Part shown: positions 1 to 7,919 of the stretch, piece after piece
Numbering within the stretch: the first letter of the stretch is position 1
Layout of the letters: every line of letters starts with the position of its first letter
Assembly (NCBI GenBank): GCA_963728765.1
Contig: CAVSKX010000001.1
Location: forward strand, 764,111 to 828,110
Direction: 5' to 3'
Source: AC-32 sp963728765
GTDB lineage: Bacteria > Actinomycetota > Thermoleophilia > Gaiellales > Gaiellaceae
Length of the DNA stretch: 64,000 bases
Made by a program: the position numbers and the translations under genes
Notes under the pieces: model-generated
Database searches by the model: none
The model's input: only the letters and a program-made list of their open reading frames with translations
Told to the model about the DNA's origin: nothing

Positions 1-432
1 CCGCGCGTCGAGGAGAAGGAGCTGCCCTGCAAGCCGGCGATGCGCGTGCCCGCACAGGTGGCCGAGGAGCGGCGGCTGCTCTACGTCGGCATCACACGCG
101 CGAGGAAGCATCTGGCGCTGACGTGGGCGGGCAAGCCGAGCCGCTTCCTGCTCGAGCTCGGCGTGCAGGCGGCGCCGCCTCCAACCGTGCGCAGGGCCCG
201 CGCCGAGGAGCCCGACGACCCGACCTACGTCGCGCTGAAGGAATGGCGCCTGGAGCGCTCGAAGGCCGACGAGATCCCCGCGTACGTCGTCTTCCACAAT
301 TCCACGCTGGCCGAGATCGCGTCGCGCCGGCCGAAGACGATCGCGGAGCTGGCCTCGGTGCCGGGCGTCGGCCCGGCGAAGCTCGAGCGCTACGGCCGTG
401 ACGTCCTGGACGCCCTAGCTCTCGCCAGCTGA
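1..432 (+). CDS. UvrD/Rep-type DNA helicase, C-terminal end (partial)
   Basis: Open at the left edge; the first codon in view is not a start. The motif EERRLLYVGITRARKHLAL near residue 23 is helicase motif VI of superfamily 1A UvrD/PcrA/Rep helicases, whose arginine contacts ATP. About 60 residues later a compact helical domain carries TIAELASVPGVGPAKLERYG, typical of an HRDC domain, which helps bind DNA. A UvrD core followed by HRDC resembles actinobacterial UvrD2, an ATP-dependent 3'-5' repair helicase. The gene ends at TGA 430-432 and overlaps by 18 bases the 3' end of the convergent glycosyltransferase gene. The walker motifs lie outside the window, so UvrD2 is an inference from the domain order. 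Confidence 0.85.
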   Translation, partial: PRVEEKELPCKPAMRVPAQVAEERRLLYVGITRARKHLALTWAGKPSRFLLELGVQAAPPPTVRRARAEEPDDPTYVALKEWRLERSKADEIPAYVVFHNSTLAEIASRRPKTIAELASVPGVGPAKLERYGRDVLDALALAS

Positions 433-1425
433 GAGCAACAGCTCCAGCATCAGCGCCGGGTCGCGCCTGACGGGCTCGCGCTCCCTGTCGCGCTTGCGCA
501 CGTCGAGCGAGCGCGGGTCCGAGAGCGGGATCAGGCGCTTCTCGCGGATCAGCGCCTCGTCGACCCCGCCGAGCCGACCGCCGAAGGTCGTGTAGACCGG
601 CACGCCGAGCGCAACGGCCTCACGGTTCATAGTCCCGCCGGCGGAGACGACGAGATCCGAGAACGCAATCAGGCTCTGCGCGTCGACGGCGCGATTCGGC
701 ACCTGGACGGACGGCAGCCCGAGGCCGCGGACGTGCTCGCGTTGGTCGTCGGTGCGCGGCAGCACGAGTGCGTGCACCTCTTGGTCGCGCCCGAGGCGGT
801 CGAGCAGCTGCGGAAAGAGCGGGTTCGAGTGGCGGTGGTAGAGCGCGACGTCCGGCGGCGTGCGGACGACGACGAGCGTCCGCGCCGGGTCGACCTCGAA
901 CTGCTCGAGCGCCCGCGGGTCGGGCTTGAAGTCCCCGAGGTAGTACTCCTCCTTCAGCCCGGGGTACTGCCGCAGCTTCGGCGGGCGGACGCCGTAGCGC
1001 TCGAGCCGGTCGGGCGGGATCGCATCGGGGGTGACGACCCGCGTCGCGGCACGGCAGCCGAGCTGGTGCTGAAGCCACGCGAACTCGTAGTCGAACATGG
1101 TCGAGCTCGGGATCCCGAGGCGGCGAGCCGTCAAGGTCAGCTCGTGCGAGCCGTGCGCGAGCGCGTGGTCGAAGCTGCGCCCGCGGGCCCAGCGGTGGAG
1201 CTCGCCGAGCCGCGACGTGAGCGAGCGCGCCTTGCCGAGCGGAGAGCGCCCACCATGGCTGCCGAGCACGTCGGCCTCGATGCTGTGGAGCTCCAGCAGC
1301 TGCACCGTCTGCGCATAGTCGCGAGCGGTGAGGGAGACCTCGTCTCCGCGCTCGCGCAGGATCTGCAGCAGCGGCCGGAACACCAGCACGTGCGCCGGCG
1401 CGGTGATGTCGATCCAGAGCTTCAG
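415..1425 (-). CDS. DUF354-family glycosyltransferase-like protein
   Basis: About 336 residues. The N-terminus (KLWIDITAPAHVLVFRPLL) is the hallmark of the DUF354 family, GT-B-fold proteins related to UDP-GlcNAc 2-epimerases and MurG-type transferases. A late SDLVVSAGGTMNREAVALG segment matches the nucleotide-sugar loop of the second Rossmann domain. I place the start at CTG 1423-1425 because the family begins at this point and AGAAAGG lies just upstream; TTG a few codons earlier is an alternative. It lies downstream of the ASCH gene on the same strand. A 12-bp inverted repeat covers the start codon and ribosome-binding region, so translation may be structure-controlled. The sugar substrate is unknown. 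Confidence 0.75.
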   Translation of the reverse strand: MKLWIDITAPAHVLVFRPLLQILRERGDEVSLTARDYAQTVQLLELHSIEADVLGSHGGRSPLGKARSLTSRLGELHRWARGRSFDHALAHGSHELTLTARRLGIPSSTMFDYEFAWLQHQLGCRAATRVVTPDAIPPDRLERYGVRPPKLRQYPGLKEEYYLGDFKPDPRALEQFEVDPARTLVVVRTPPDVALYHRHSNPLFPQLLDRLGRDQEVHALVLPRTDDQREHVRGLGLPSVQVPNRAVDAQSLIAFSDLVVSAGGTMNREAVALGVPVYTTFGGRLGGVDEALIREKRLIPLSDPRSLDVRKRDREREPVRRDPALMLELLLSAGES

Positions 1426-1472
1426 AGCGCCTTTCTGAATGACGCACAAGGCTTCGTTCTGAAAGGCGCTCT
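1424..1472. repeat. Inverted repeat over an intergenic start region
   Basis: Perfect 12-bp arms AGAGCGCCTTTC (1424-1435) and GAAAGGCGCTCT (1461-1472) surround a 25-base loop. The left arm covers the proposed start codon and Shine-Dalgarno of the DUF354 gene; the right arm touches the stop codon of the ASCH gene. On the minus strand both arms can pair in mRNA. This could be an attenuator, an intercistronic processing hairpin or a protein-binding site. There is no U-tract, so it is not a standard terminator. Confidence 0.6.
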
Positions 1473-1918
1473 CACCAGCGCTCCGCCAGCCGAAAGCGGA
1501 CCGCGACGACCTCGGTGTCGTCATGGATCGGCCGCTCGAAGAAGCGCTCGTGGGCCACCCGCCAGTCCTCGACGGATTCGAACCCCTCGCCTTCGTCGCG
1601 CGCGAACTGGACGTCGATTTCGCCGGCGGGGAGGACACGCACCTCGGTCAGCTCGACGACCCCGACCGGCTCGTCGTCGAAGCCGAGCAGGAGGCAGCGG
1701 TCGCCCGCACTCCCGTGCGATTCGCCGGGCTCGGGCAGGCCGGTGGTGCCTGTCTTCTCACCGCGGAGCACGGCGTCGACGAGCTGTCGCCGCAGCTCCG
1801 TGCGGACATAGCCAAGCTCCATGGGCGGCGGCTCGCTCAGCCGACCTTCGCCTCCGGCCGCGGTGCCTCGAGCAAGCTGGACGAACGAGTCGCTCGGCCT
1901 CGGTCGCGGCGCTTCCAC
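1472..1918 (-). CDS. ASCH domain-containing protein
   Basis: About 148 residues from GTG 1916-1918. The core LVDAVLRGEKTGTTGL followed by GDRCLLLGFDDEPVGVVELTEV and a late FESVEDWRVAHERFF is the ASCH fold, a PUA-like beta-barrel thought to bind RNA or nucleotides. Family members usually have about 30 residues before the lysine-rich turn, which is why I choose the GTG start over the internal ATG at 1820-1822; the shorter form would be 116 residues. It is transcribed away from the LysR gene and is followed by the DUF354 gene, possibly in one transcript. Function is unknown beyond the fold. Confidence 0.75.
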   Translation of the reverse strand: MEAPRPRPSDSFVQLARGTAAGGEGRLSEPPPMELGYVRTELRRQLVDAVLRGEKTGTTGLPEPGESHGSAGDRCLLLGFDDEPVGVVELTEVRVLPAGEIDVQFARDEGEGFESVEDWRVAHERFFERPIHDDTEVVAVRFRLAERW

Positions 1919-2067
1919 GGCGCAGATGCTATGCCCGAGCCGCCCGAGCCCGCCGACCCACCCGGCCGTTCCCCGGGGCACCCCTAACCCACCACCCAGC
2001 CGCGATCGTATCGGCGAAATTCGCACGAGACTGCAACGCCTTTGTGCCAGGAGTGTGACTTCTGGCG

Positions 2068-2082
2068 ATAAGCTTCGCTTAT
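2068..2082. promoter_or_regulatory. LysR-type palindrome overlapping the LysR start codon
   Basis: ATAAGC-TTC-GCTTAT is a perfect 6-bp palindrome with a 3-base centre and fits the classic T-N11-A LysR box. It overlaps the ATG of the LysR gene, a position suited to autorepression. The assignment is an inference from the motif and position. Confidence 0.55.
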
Positions 2083-2971
2083 GGACACGCGCCAGCTCGC
2101 GGCGTTCTGCGCGGTCGTGGAACGCAAGAGCTTCTCGCAGGCGGCGGAGCGCCTCGGCGTCACGCAGCCCGCAATCAGCCTCCAGGTCCGCTCGCTGGAG
2201 AAGCGTCTGGGCCGCAAGCTGCTCGACCGCTCCGGGCGCCGCGTCGAGACGACCGAAGCGGGTGCCGCCCTCTATCGCAGCGCCCAGCGGATGCTGCAGC
2301 TCGAGGAGCAGCTCGTGGACGAGCTGCAGGCCGCCGACGGCGGCGAGCTCGGCGGCACGCTCCACGTCGGCTCGTCGACCGGCCCCGGCAGCACGGTCGT
2401 CCCGGTCCTCCTCTGCGAGTTCCAGGTCGCGAACCCCGGCGTGACCGTCTCGCTCTCGATCTCCGACACGCAGTCGGTCGTCGAGCGGGTGGCCGAGCGC
2501 GAGATCGAGCTCGGCGTCGTCGGCGCTGCGCGGCGCCATCGCGGCGTCGTGTTCGAGCCCTTCTTCCGGGACGAGGTGGTCCTGGCCGTTCCGCCGAAGC
2601 ACGGCTTCGCAAACCGCACGATCACCCTCGCGGAGCTGCGCGAAGAGCCGCTCGTCGTGATGCAGGAAGGTGCCGGAGTGCGGCAGGTGATCGAGGACGA
2701 GCTCCGCCAGGCCGGGGTCCGCCTGCGCGACCTGGAGCCGCGCCTCGAGCTCGGCCTGCAGGAGTCGGCCAAGGCCGCCGTCGTCGCCGGCTACGGCGTC
2801 ACCTTCATCTCTCGTGCCGCCATCTCGGCAGACCTCGCCGCCGGCACCCTTGCGACCGCTCGCGTCAAAGGGCTCGATCCGGCCCGCGACATCTCCCTCG
2901 TCCGCTCTGCCGGCCGCTCGCCGACGCGCGCCGCGGACGCGTTCATCAAGTTCGCGCGCGAGCGGCTGTGA
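2081..2971 (+). CDS. LysR family transcriptional regulator
   Basis: 296 residues, full length for the family. Residues 1-60 form the winged helix-turn-helix (QLAAFCAVVERKSFSQAAE then LGVTQPAISLQVRSLEKRLG). Residues from about 90 form the periplasmic-binding-like effector domain (GGTLHVGSSTGPG onward). The start ATG 2081 lies inside a T-N11-A palindrome, suggesting autoregulation. Its stop overlaps the start of the maleylacetate-reductase-like gene by four bases (GTGA), so the two are co-translated. A degenerate T-N11-A site also lies upstream of the sulfur operon at 5231-5245, so that operon is a candidate target. The effector is unknown. Confidence 0.9.
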   Translation: MDTRQLAAFCAVVERKSFSQAAERLGVTQPAISLQVRSLEKRLGRKLLDRSGRRVETTEAGAALYRSAQRMLQLEEQLVDELQAADGGELGGTLHVGSSTGPGSTVVPVLLCEFQVANPGVTVSLSISDTQSVVERVAEREIELGVVGAARRHRGVVFEPFFRDEVVLAVPPKHGFANRTITLAELREEPLVVMQEGAGVRQVIEDELRQAGVRLRDLEPRLELGLQESAKAAVVAGYGVTFISRAAISADLAAGTLATARVKGLDPARDISLVRSAGRSPTRAADAFIKFARERL

Positions 2972-3930
2972 TCGTCCGCTGGGGGCTCGAGGAGCTCGAC
3001 CCGCTGCTCGCCGAGCTCGGCATCCAGCAGCCGTATGTCGTTGCGAGCGATCGCTGGGCAGATCTGCCGCTCCGAGCCACGGGACGCTGGAACGAGGTGC
3101 CCAGCGACCGCATCGTTGATGTCGTCGAGGCCACCGACGGCGCCGACGGGCTGCTCGCGGTCGGCGGCGGCAGCGCGATCGACCTCGCCAAGGCCGTCTC
3201 CGCCGAGACAGGACTGCCGCTCGTGTCGGTGCCGACGACCTACTCCGGAGCCGAGTGGACCGGCTACTACGGCGTGCGCGACCCCGACCGGCGCATGAAG
3301 GGTGGCGGGGCGGGCGCGAACCTCGTCGCGATCGTCTACGAGCCACGACTGATGGTCGACCTGCCGCGCGAGCAGAGCGGCGGGACAGCGCTGAACGCGC
3401 TCGCTCACTGCGCCGAGGCGCTCTACGTGAAGGGGCACAATCCGGAGGGAGACCTCGCGGCGCTCGTGGGGGCGAGCCTGATCGGCGAGTGGCTGCCGCG
3501 GGTCCTCGAGGACGGCCGCGACCTCGAGGCGCGCACGCGCCTGCTCGAAGGTGCGGAGCGCGCGGGCGCCGCGCTCGCCTCGGCCGGGCTCGCGCTCGGC
3601 CATGCGATGGCGCAGGCGCTCGGCGGTCGCTACGGAATCGCTCACGGGGCGGCGAATGCACTCTGCCTCCCGCCGGCGCTGCGCTTCAACGAGCCGGTCG
3701 CCGCCGAAGAGATCGCGCGTTTCGGCGGGGCGCTCAAGACGGACGACCCGCCGGCGCGGGTCGAGGAGCTCGGCCATGCCTCCGGCTTCACCAGGCTTCG
3801 CGACCTGGGCGTGCCCGAGAACGAGCTCGACGAGGTCGCCGAGGCCGCTGCTCAGCGCGCCGGGGCCAAGGCGAATCCGCGCCCGGCGAGCCCCGACGAG
3901 ATCGCCGAGCTGTACCGCTCGATTTGGTGA
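2968..3930 (+). CDS. Iron-containing alcohol dehydrogenase family, maleylacetate reductase-like
   Basis: 320 residues from GTG 2968, overlapping the LysR stop. Visible features are the NAD(P)-binding glycine motif LLAVGGGSAIDLAKAV (about residue 60), the VPTTYSGAEWT segment, and GTALNALAHCAEALY plus ALGGRYGIAHGAANAL, which carry the metal-site histidines of the group III Fe-ADH fold. Length and motifs fit maleylacetate reductases, which reduce maleylacetate to 3-oxoadipate in (chloro)aromatic catabolism. No dioxygenase is nearby, so the true substrate is open. Co-translation with LysR suggests that regulator controls it. Confidence 0.8.
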   Translation: MIVRWGLEELDPLLAELGIQQPYVVASDRWADLPLRATGRWNEVPSDRIVDVVEATDGADGLLAVGGGSAIDLAKAVSAETGLPLVSVPTTYSGAEWTGYYGVRDPDRRMKGGGAGANLVAIVYEPRLMVDLPREQSGGTALNALAHCAEALYVKGHNPEGDLAALVGASLIGEWLPRVLEDGRDLEARTRLLEGAERAGAALASAGLALGHAMAQALGGRYGIAHGAANALCLPPALRFNEPVAAEEIARFGGALKTDDPPARVEELGHASGFTRLRDLGVPENELDEVAEAAAQRAGAKANPRPASPDEIAELYRSIW

Positions 3931-3931
3931 C

Positions 3932-4255
3932 TCAGCAGGGGCCGGCCGCGGCCGCCCCGCCGGGGCCGGCGAGGTGCGCGGTTGCGTTCTGGATGCAGTA
4001 GGAGCCCGCCTCGGCTCGAGCGAGCGTGACCCCAAAGCCGGCGAGCGAGGCGCCTGCGTATGTGCCGTTCAGCGAACGAAACTGCTCGAGCTCCGCTTGC
4101 GCCTGCTGGAACGCGATGCCATCCGCAGCTTGCTGTGCCTCGTCGATTGCCTGCGTCGCGGTCGTCCGGCTCGGGCTCGACTGCTGCGCGGTCAGGAGCC
4201 AGCCGCCGACGAGCAGCGCGACGAGCACCGGCACCAGCGAGAGGCTGCGAACCAT
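3932..4255 (-). CDS. Small pilin-like membrane-anchored protein
   Basis: 107 residues from ATG 4253-4255. A single hydrophobic helix (SLSLVPVLVALLVGGWLL) at residues 4-21 is followed by an amphipathic helix rich in Ala, Gln and Glu, then a short globular tail (YAGASLAGFGVTLA ... SYCIQ) and a glycine/alanine end finishing in Cys. Helix plus small C-terminal domain with two cysteines is the plan of type IV pilin-like proteins. There is no clear prepilin peptidase site, so pilin-like is a description of shape only. It follows the methyltransferase gene by 31 bases on the same strand. Confidence 0.55.
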   Translation of the reverse strand: MVRSLSLVPVLVALLVGGWLLTAQQSSPSRTTATQAIDEAQQAADGIAFQQAQAELEQFRSLNGTYAGASLAGFGVTLARAEAGSYCIQNATAHLAGPGGAAAAGPC

Positions 4256-4286
4256 GCTCCGAATGTCGGCAGAAGCATCGAAACGC

Positions 4287-5201
4287 TCAAGCCGGCCGCC
4301 GTGCAACAAACGACAGCACCGTGGCGCCCAGCGCGTCCTCGTCGTAGCCACGAAAGCGCTCGGCAAGCGGGAGCGAGCGCAGCTCCGCGCGACCCTCCTC
4401 GCTCGGCCCGGACGGCGTCTCCGAGACGAGCTCGAAGCCCGCCTCTCGCACCAGCCGCAGGTAGTCGGGCGAGCGCAGGCGATTCTGGAAGTGGAGCGGC
4501 GAATTCACGAGCCGCCACGTGCCGTCGGAGAAGCGGAGGAAGTTGTAGCGCGAGATGGCGCGGTCGAAGTAGGCGTAGTGGTCCTGCAGGTCGATGCGGC
4601 AGCTGAACGCGCTGCCGGGTCTCAGCAACCGTCCTGTCTCGCGAAAGATCGCCGCGAGGTCGTCCTCCGGAATGTGCTCGCAGGTATCCGTGCTGGTGGC
4701 GAAGTCGATCGACCCGTCGGGAAGGCCAGTCGAGCGCGCGTCGCAGGGCGCGAGGTAGCGGATGCCGAAACGCGGTTCGAGCTCGTGGATCGACGACAGC
4801 GGGCCGCCGAGCGGCCGTAGCTGCGAGCCGGCCTCCGCCTGGAGCTCGAGCCGCAGGCGCTCGAACGACGCGAGCGAGTCGTTCACGAGCTCGAGCCGCG
4901 CGCTCGGCCGGATGTCGACCAGCACCTGCCTGCCGACGCCGAGCAGCGCGTAGGCGAGTGGGATCGCCAGGTCCCAGCCGGCGCCGAACTCGTAGAAGGT
5001 CCCCTCCTCCGGCTGTACCTCCGACCCCTGCTCGCGGTAGACGCCGAGGTGCTGGACTGCCCGTGAGAACTTGCGTCGCAGCGCCGCGTCCCCGGCAGGC
5101 AGCGTCCGCAGCACGCGCCGCTGGAAGACGTAGTTCAGGCGCTCTCCCTGCGGGAGCACGCCGAGTCCGCGCTGCAGCGCCGCCTTCGCCACCCATCGCA
5201 T
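4287..5201 (-). CDS. SAM-dependent methyltransferase (class I)
   Basis: 304 residues from ATG 5199-5201. The centre carries a SAM-binding motif I region (GTFYEFGAGWDLAIPLAYALLG), an acidic residue at the end of beta 2 (QVLVDIRPS) and a motif around FATSTDTCEHIPEDDLAAIF typical of Methyltransf_11/23 domains. The ending (FELVSETPSGPSEEGRAEL) is the usual post-core strand. The substrate cannot be read from sequence; neighbouring glycan genes make a surface polysaccharide or lipid possible. Transcribed divergently from the flavoprotein operon. Confidence 0.75.
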   Translation of the reverse strand: MRWVAKAALQRGLGVLPQGERLNYVFQRRVLRTLPAGDAALRRKFSRAVQHLGVYREQGSEVQPEEGTFYEFGAGWDLAIPLAYALLGVGRQVLVDIRPSARLELVNDSLASFERLRLELQAEAGSQLRPLGGPLSSIHELEPRFGIRYLAPCDARSTGLPDGSIDFATSTDTCEHIPEDDLAAIFRETGRLLRPGSAFSCRIDLQDHYAYFDRAISRYNFLRFSDGTWRLVNSPLHFQNRLRSPDYLRLVREAGFELVSETPSGPSEEGRAELRSLPLAERFRGYDEDALGATVLSFVARRPA

Positions 5202-5230
5202 CGGTCGGCGAGCATACCCGCCGTCTGTGG

Positions 5231-5265
5231 ATAAGTGGTTGTAATGCCTTGGATTAGGGTACGAT
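5231..5265 (+). promoter_or_regulatory. Candidate promoter and degenerate LysR box of the sulfur operon
   Basis: TTGTAA (5239-5244) and TACGAT (5260-5265) are 15 bases apart and end 6 bases before the GTG start, so the mRNA would be nearly leaderless. ATAAGTGGTTGTAAT (5231-5245) keeps the T-N11-A spacing of the palindrome at the LysR start but has only the left arm intact. Both assignments are tentative. Confidence 0.3.
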
Positions 5266-5271
5266 GCGCTC

Positions 5272-6477
5272 GTGGCCGAGCGCCTGTCCTTCGACGTGCT
5301 CGTGGTCGGAAGCGGGGCGTCGGGCCTCGCCGCCGCGCTGTCCGCCGAGCGCGCGGGCGCGCGTGTCGCGCTCGTGACGAAGGGCGCCCTCCAGTCGTGC
5401 AACTCCGCGAAGGCGCAGGGCGGCATCCAGGCCGCGTTCGGCGGCGACGACTCGCCCGAGCAGCATGCGGAGGACGTTTGGCAGAGCTCGCACGAGACGG
5501 CGAACCGAGAGCTGGTGCAGGTCCTCACCGGCGAAGCGCCTGCGGCCATCCACTGGCTCGAGGAGAACGGCGTCGAGTTCACGCGCGAGAACGGCGGCTA
5601 CCGGCTGGCGCGCTGCGGCGGTTCGAGTCGGAAGCGCCTGCTGCAGGTCGGCGACCGCACCGGGCACGCGATCACGACCGCGCTGCGCGACGCCTTCACC
5701 GCATCGGGCGGCGAAGCCTTCCCGAACTCCCCGCTCGTGAGCCTGGAGCAGCACGAGAACGGCTGGCTCGCGACCTGCCGCCGCAAGAGCGGCGAGGAGC
5801 TCGTTATCGACGCGGGCGCCGTCGTGCTAGCGGCGGGCGGCCGCTGCTACCGCGAGGCCGAGGAGCGCGGCGAGCTGTCGACCAACCACCCCGGAGCGAC
5901 GGGCGAGGTAACGAGGCTTGCGCTCGGGCTCGGCGCCGAGAGCCGCGACCTCGACGCGCTCCAGTACCACCCGAACGGCGGCGCGTGGCCGCCGACGATG
6001 CAGGGCTACTCGATCCCAGAGACCACGCGCGCCTACGGTGCGACGCTGCTGAACGCCGAGGGCGAGGAGTTCACCGACCCGCTCGGCCCGCGCGACGCCG
6101 TCTCGCAGGCGATCTTCGACGAGGTCGAGGCCGGCCGCGGCGTCGAGACGCCTGACGGCCGCCCCGCGGTGCTGCTCGACACGACGCGCATCTCCGAGCA
6201 CGACGCGGACATCTCGCTGCCGTACATGCTGCGCCGCTACCGTTCCACCGGGATCGACCCCCTACGTGAGCCGATCCTCACCTTCCCGGTCCTGCACTAC
6301 CAGAACGGAGGCCTCGTGATCGACGAGCACGGCGAAACGACGCTGCCCGGGCTCTTCGCCTGCGGCGAGATCGCAGGCGGCACCCACGGGCGCAACCGGA
6401 TGATGGGCAACAGCCTGCTCGAGTGCACCGTCTTCGGCCGCCGCGCGGGCACCGCGGCCGCGGGGAGGGCGGCGTGA
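5272..6477 (+). CDS. FAD-dependent fumarate reductase / L-aspartate oxidase-like flavoprotein
   Basis: 401 residues from GTG 5272. VVGSGASGLAAALSAERAG at residues 11-29 is the FAD dinucleotide fold; SCNSAKAQGGIQAAFG, HYQNGGLVIDEHGET and GRNRMMGNSLLECTVFGRRAG are signature blocks of the SdhA/FrdA/NadB family, with catalytic His and Arg candidates in place. NadB normally has a further C-terminal helical domain and is about 530 residues; this protein stops after the FAD domain, so a fumarate-reductase-like activity is as likely as aspartate oxidation. No nadA or nadC is near. It is the first gene of an operon running through fumarase, ComA and sulfate assimilation, and overlaps the next ORF by four bases. 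Confidence 0.8.
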   Translation: MAERLSFDVLVVGSGASGLAAALSAERAGARVALVTKGALQSCNSAKAQGGIQAAFGGDDSPEQHAEDVWQSSHETANRELVQVLTGEAPAAIHWLEENGVEFTRENGGYRLARCGGSSRKRLLQVGDRTGHAITTALRDAFTASGGEAFPNSPLVSLEQHENGWLATCRRKSGEELVIDAGAVVLAAGGRCYREAEERGELSTNHPGATGEVTRLALGLGAESRDLDALQYHPNGGAWPPTMQGYSIPETTRAYGATLLNAEGEEFTDPLGPRDAVSQAIFDEVEAGRGVETPDGRPAVLLDTTRISEHDADISLPYMLRRYRSTGIDPLREPILTFPVLHYQNGGLVIDEHGETTLPGLFACGEIAGGTHGRNRMMGNSLLECTVFGRRAGTAAAGRAA

Positions 6478-7022
6478 ACGCGGGCCTGGTGATCTGGGAG
6501 GAGCTGGAGGTGGCCGACCGAAGCTGGGACCGCATGCGCCGCGTGAGCATCGACGCGCCCTTCCAGATCACGCGCGCGGCCTTTCCGGCGATGAAGGAGC
6601 AAGGCCGCGGGCGGTTCGTGTTCACGACGTCGGGCCGCGCGATGGCGGTCGATCGCACAAGGCCCGGGCTCGCCGCGTACGCCGTCGGGAAGATGGCGCA
6701 CTTCGCGCTCATGCTCGTCACCGCGGCCGAGGGCGAGGAGCACGGCATCCACGCAAACGCGATCTCGCCGGCGGCCGCCACACGGGTTCTCGTGCGCGAA
6801 ACCGCGCCCGGAGTGCTCGAGCCGGAGCAGGTCGTCCCCGGGGTGCTCTTCCTGGCGTCCGAGGAGTGCACGTTCTCCGGGAAGGTCCTCGAGGCCGCGG
6901 GCGGGGAGTTCGACGTAGCCCGCTGGGTCTCGAGCGACGAGGTCGACTTCGGCCGGACGCCGGTCGAGCCGGAAGTGATCGCGGAGCGCTGGGCGGAGAT
7001 CGAGGGGGTGGTGCGCGCGTGA
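6474..7022 (+). CDS. Short-chain dehydrogenase/reductase lacking its N-terminal half-domain
   Basis: About 182 residues from GTG 6474, overlapping the flavoprotein stop (GTGA). It contains the SDR active-site serine region (FVFTTSGRAM) and the YxxxK pair (AAYAVGKMAHFAL), then the NAISPAAATR and FLASEECTFSGKVLEAAGG segments of the family. The first 75-80 residues of a normal SDR, including TGxxxGxG and the NAG strand, are missing; the protein begins at NAGLVIWEELEV, just inside the NNAG motif. Without the cofactor site it should not bind NAD(P) normally, so it is probably a remnant or a fragment created by deletion. In-frame overlap with its neighbours shows it is still translated or recently was. 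Confidence 0.6.
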   Translation: MNAGLVIWEELEVADRSWDRMRRVSIDAPFQITRAAFPAMKEQGRGRFVFTTSGRAMAVDRTRPGLAAYAVGKMAHFALMLVTAAEGEEHGIHANAISPAAATRVLVRETAPGVLEPEQVVPGVLFLASEECTFSGKVLEAAGGEFDVARWVSSDEVDFGRTPVEPEVIAERWAEIEGVVRA

Positions 7023-7915
7023 GCGTGGTGACCACGGATCTCCGCCAGGCGGTCGAGGACGCCGCCGCGTACCTCTACGTCTGGGCGCTGAAGGACATCC
7101 CGCAGGACCTCCGCGACGCGCTGCTCGACGCGCAGCAGCGCGAGACGTCGGTGCCGGGCCGCCGCGTGCTCGACACGATCGTTCGCAACGTCGAGGTCGC
7201 GGACGACCAGAAGAACCTCGTCTGCCAGGACACCGGGATCGCCGTCTACACGTGCCGCGTCGGCGAGCACTTTCCGCTGCACCCGACGCGGATCTACGAG
7301 GCGCTGAAGGCAGGCACCGAGCGCGCGACGCTGGAGCACCCGCTGCGCTCGAACGCCGTCCACACGCTCACGCGCGAGAACACGGGGCCGAACACCGGGT
7401 ACCGCCTCCCGATCGTGCACTGGGAGTTCATCGAGGACTGGGACGGCCTCGACGTTAAGTGCGTGCCCAAGGGCTCGGGCTCCGAGAACATGAGCTTCCT
7501 CAAGATGTGCGTCCCCGCCGACGGCGTGAAGGGGATCAAGCAGTTCGTGCTCGAGTCGATCGTCGGCGCCGGTGGCAAGCCGTGCCCGCCCGGGATCGTC
7601 GGCGTCGGAATCGGCGGCTCGGCCGATTACGCGATGTACCTCGCCAAGGAAGCGATCGCGCGGCCGATCGGCACACGCAACCACGACCCCCACGTGGCGA
7701 AGCTCGAGGAGGAGCTGTTCGAGCTCCTGAACGAGACCGGGATCGGCCCGATGGGGCTCGGCGGCGACGTCACCGTCCTCAACTGTCACATCGAGCACGC
7801 GGACACGCACATGACGCTCAACCCCGTTGCCGTCAACTACCAGTGCTGGGCCGCGCGCCGCGCCACCGCGCACGTCGCGGCCGACGGCTCCGTCGACTTC
7901 GACCGGGAGGCCTGA
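7019..7915 (+). CDS. Class I fumarate hydratase, alpha subunit (FumA/TtdA N-terminal type)
   Basis: 298 residues from GTG 7019, overlapping the SDR stop. Three cysteines that would hold the oxygen-sensitive 4Fe-4S cluster are visible: LVCQDTG, GGKPCPPGIVG and TVLNCHIEHADTH. PKGSGSENMSFLKM is the substrate/phosphate-type loop of the family. With the beta subunit it makes a two-subunit class I hydro-lyase; family members act on fumarate/malate, tartrate or related dicarboxylates. Its place between a fumarate-reductase-like flavoprotein and ComA leaves open a sulfonate analogue such as sulfolactate/sulfoacrylate, which is speculation. A pair of palindromic repeats fills the gap to the beta gene. 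Confidence 0.9.
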   Translation: MSVVTTDLRQAVEDAAAYLYVWALKDIPQDLRDALLDAQQRETSVPGRRVLDTIVRNVEVADDQKNLVCQDTGIAVYTCRVGEHFPLHPTRIYEALKAGTERATLEHPLRSNAVHTLTRENTGPNTGYRLPIVHWEFIEDWDGLDVKCVPKGSGSENMSFLKMCVPADGVKGIKQFVLESIVGAGGKPCPPGIVGVGIGGSADYAMYLAKEAIARPIGTRNHDPHVAKLEEELFELLNETGIGPMGLGGDVTVLNCHIEHADTHMTLNPVAVNYQCWAARRATAHVAADGSVDFDREA

Positions 7916-7919
7916 GTGC

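Noticed and set aside
3950..3985. GC-rich palindromic run near 3950 as another repeat element
   Set aside because: It is the Gly/Ala/Pro-rich C-terminal coding part of the pilin-like gene and lacks the conserved hairpin 1 and the GGCTTNGCC core.
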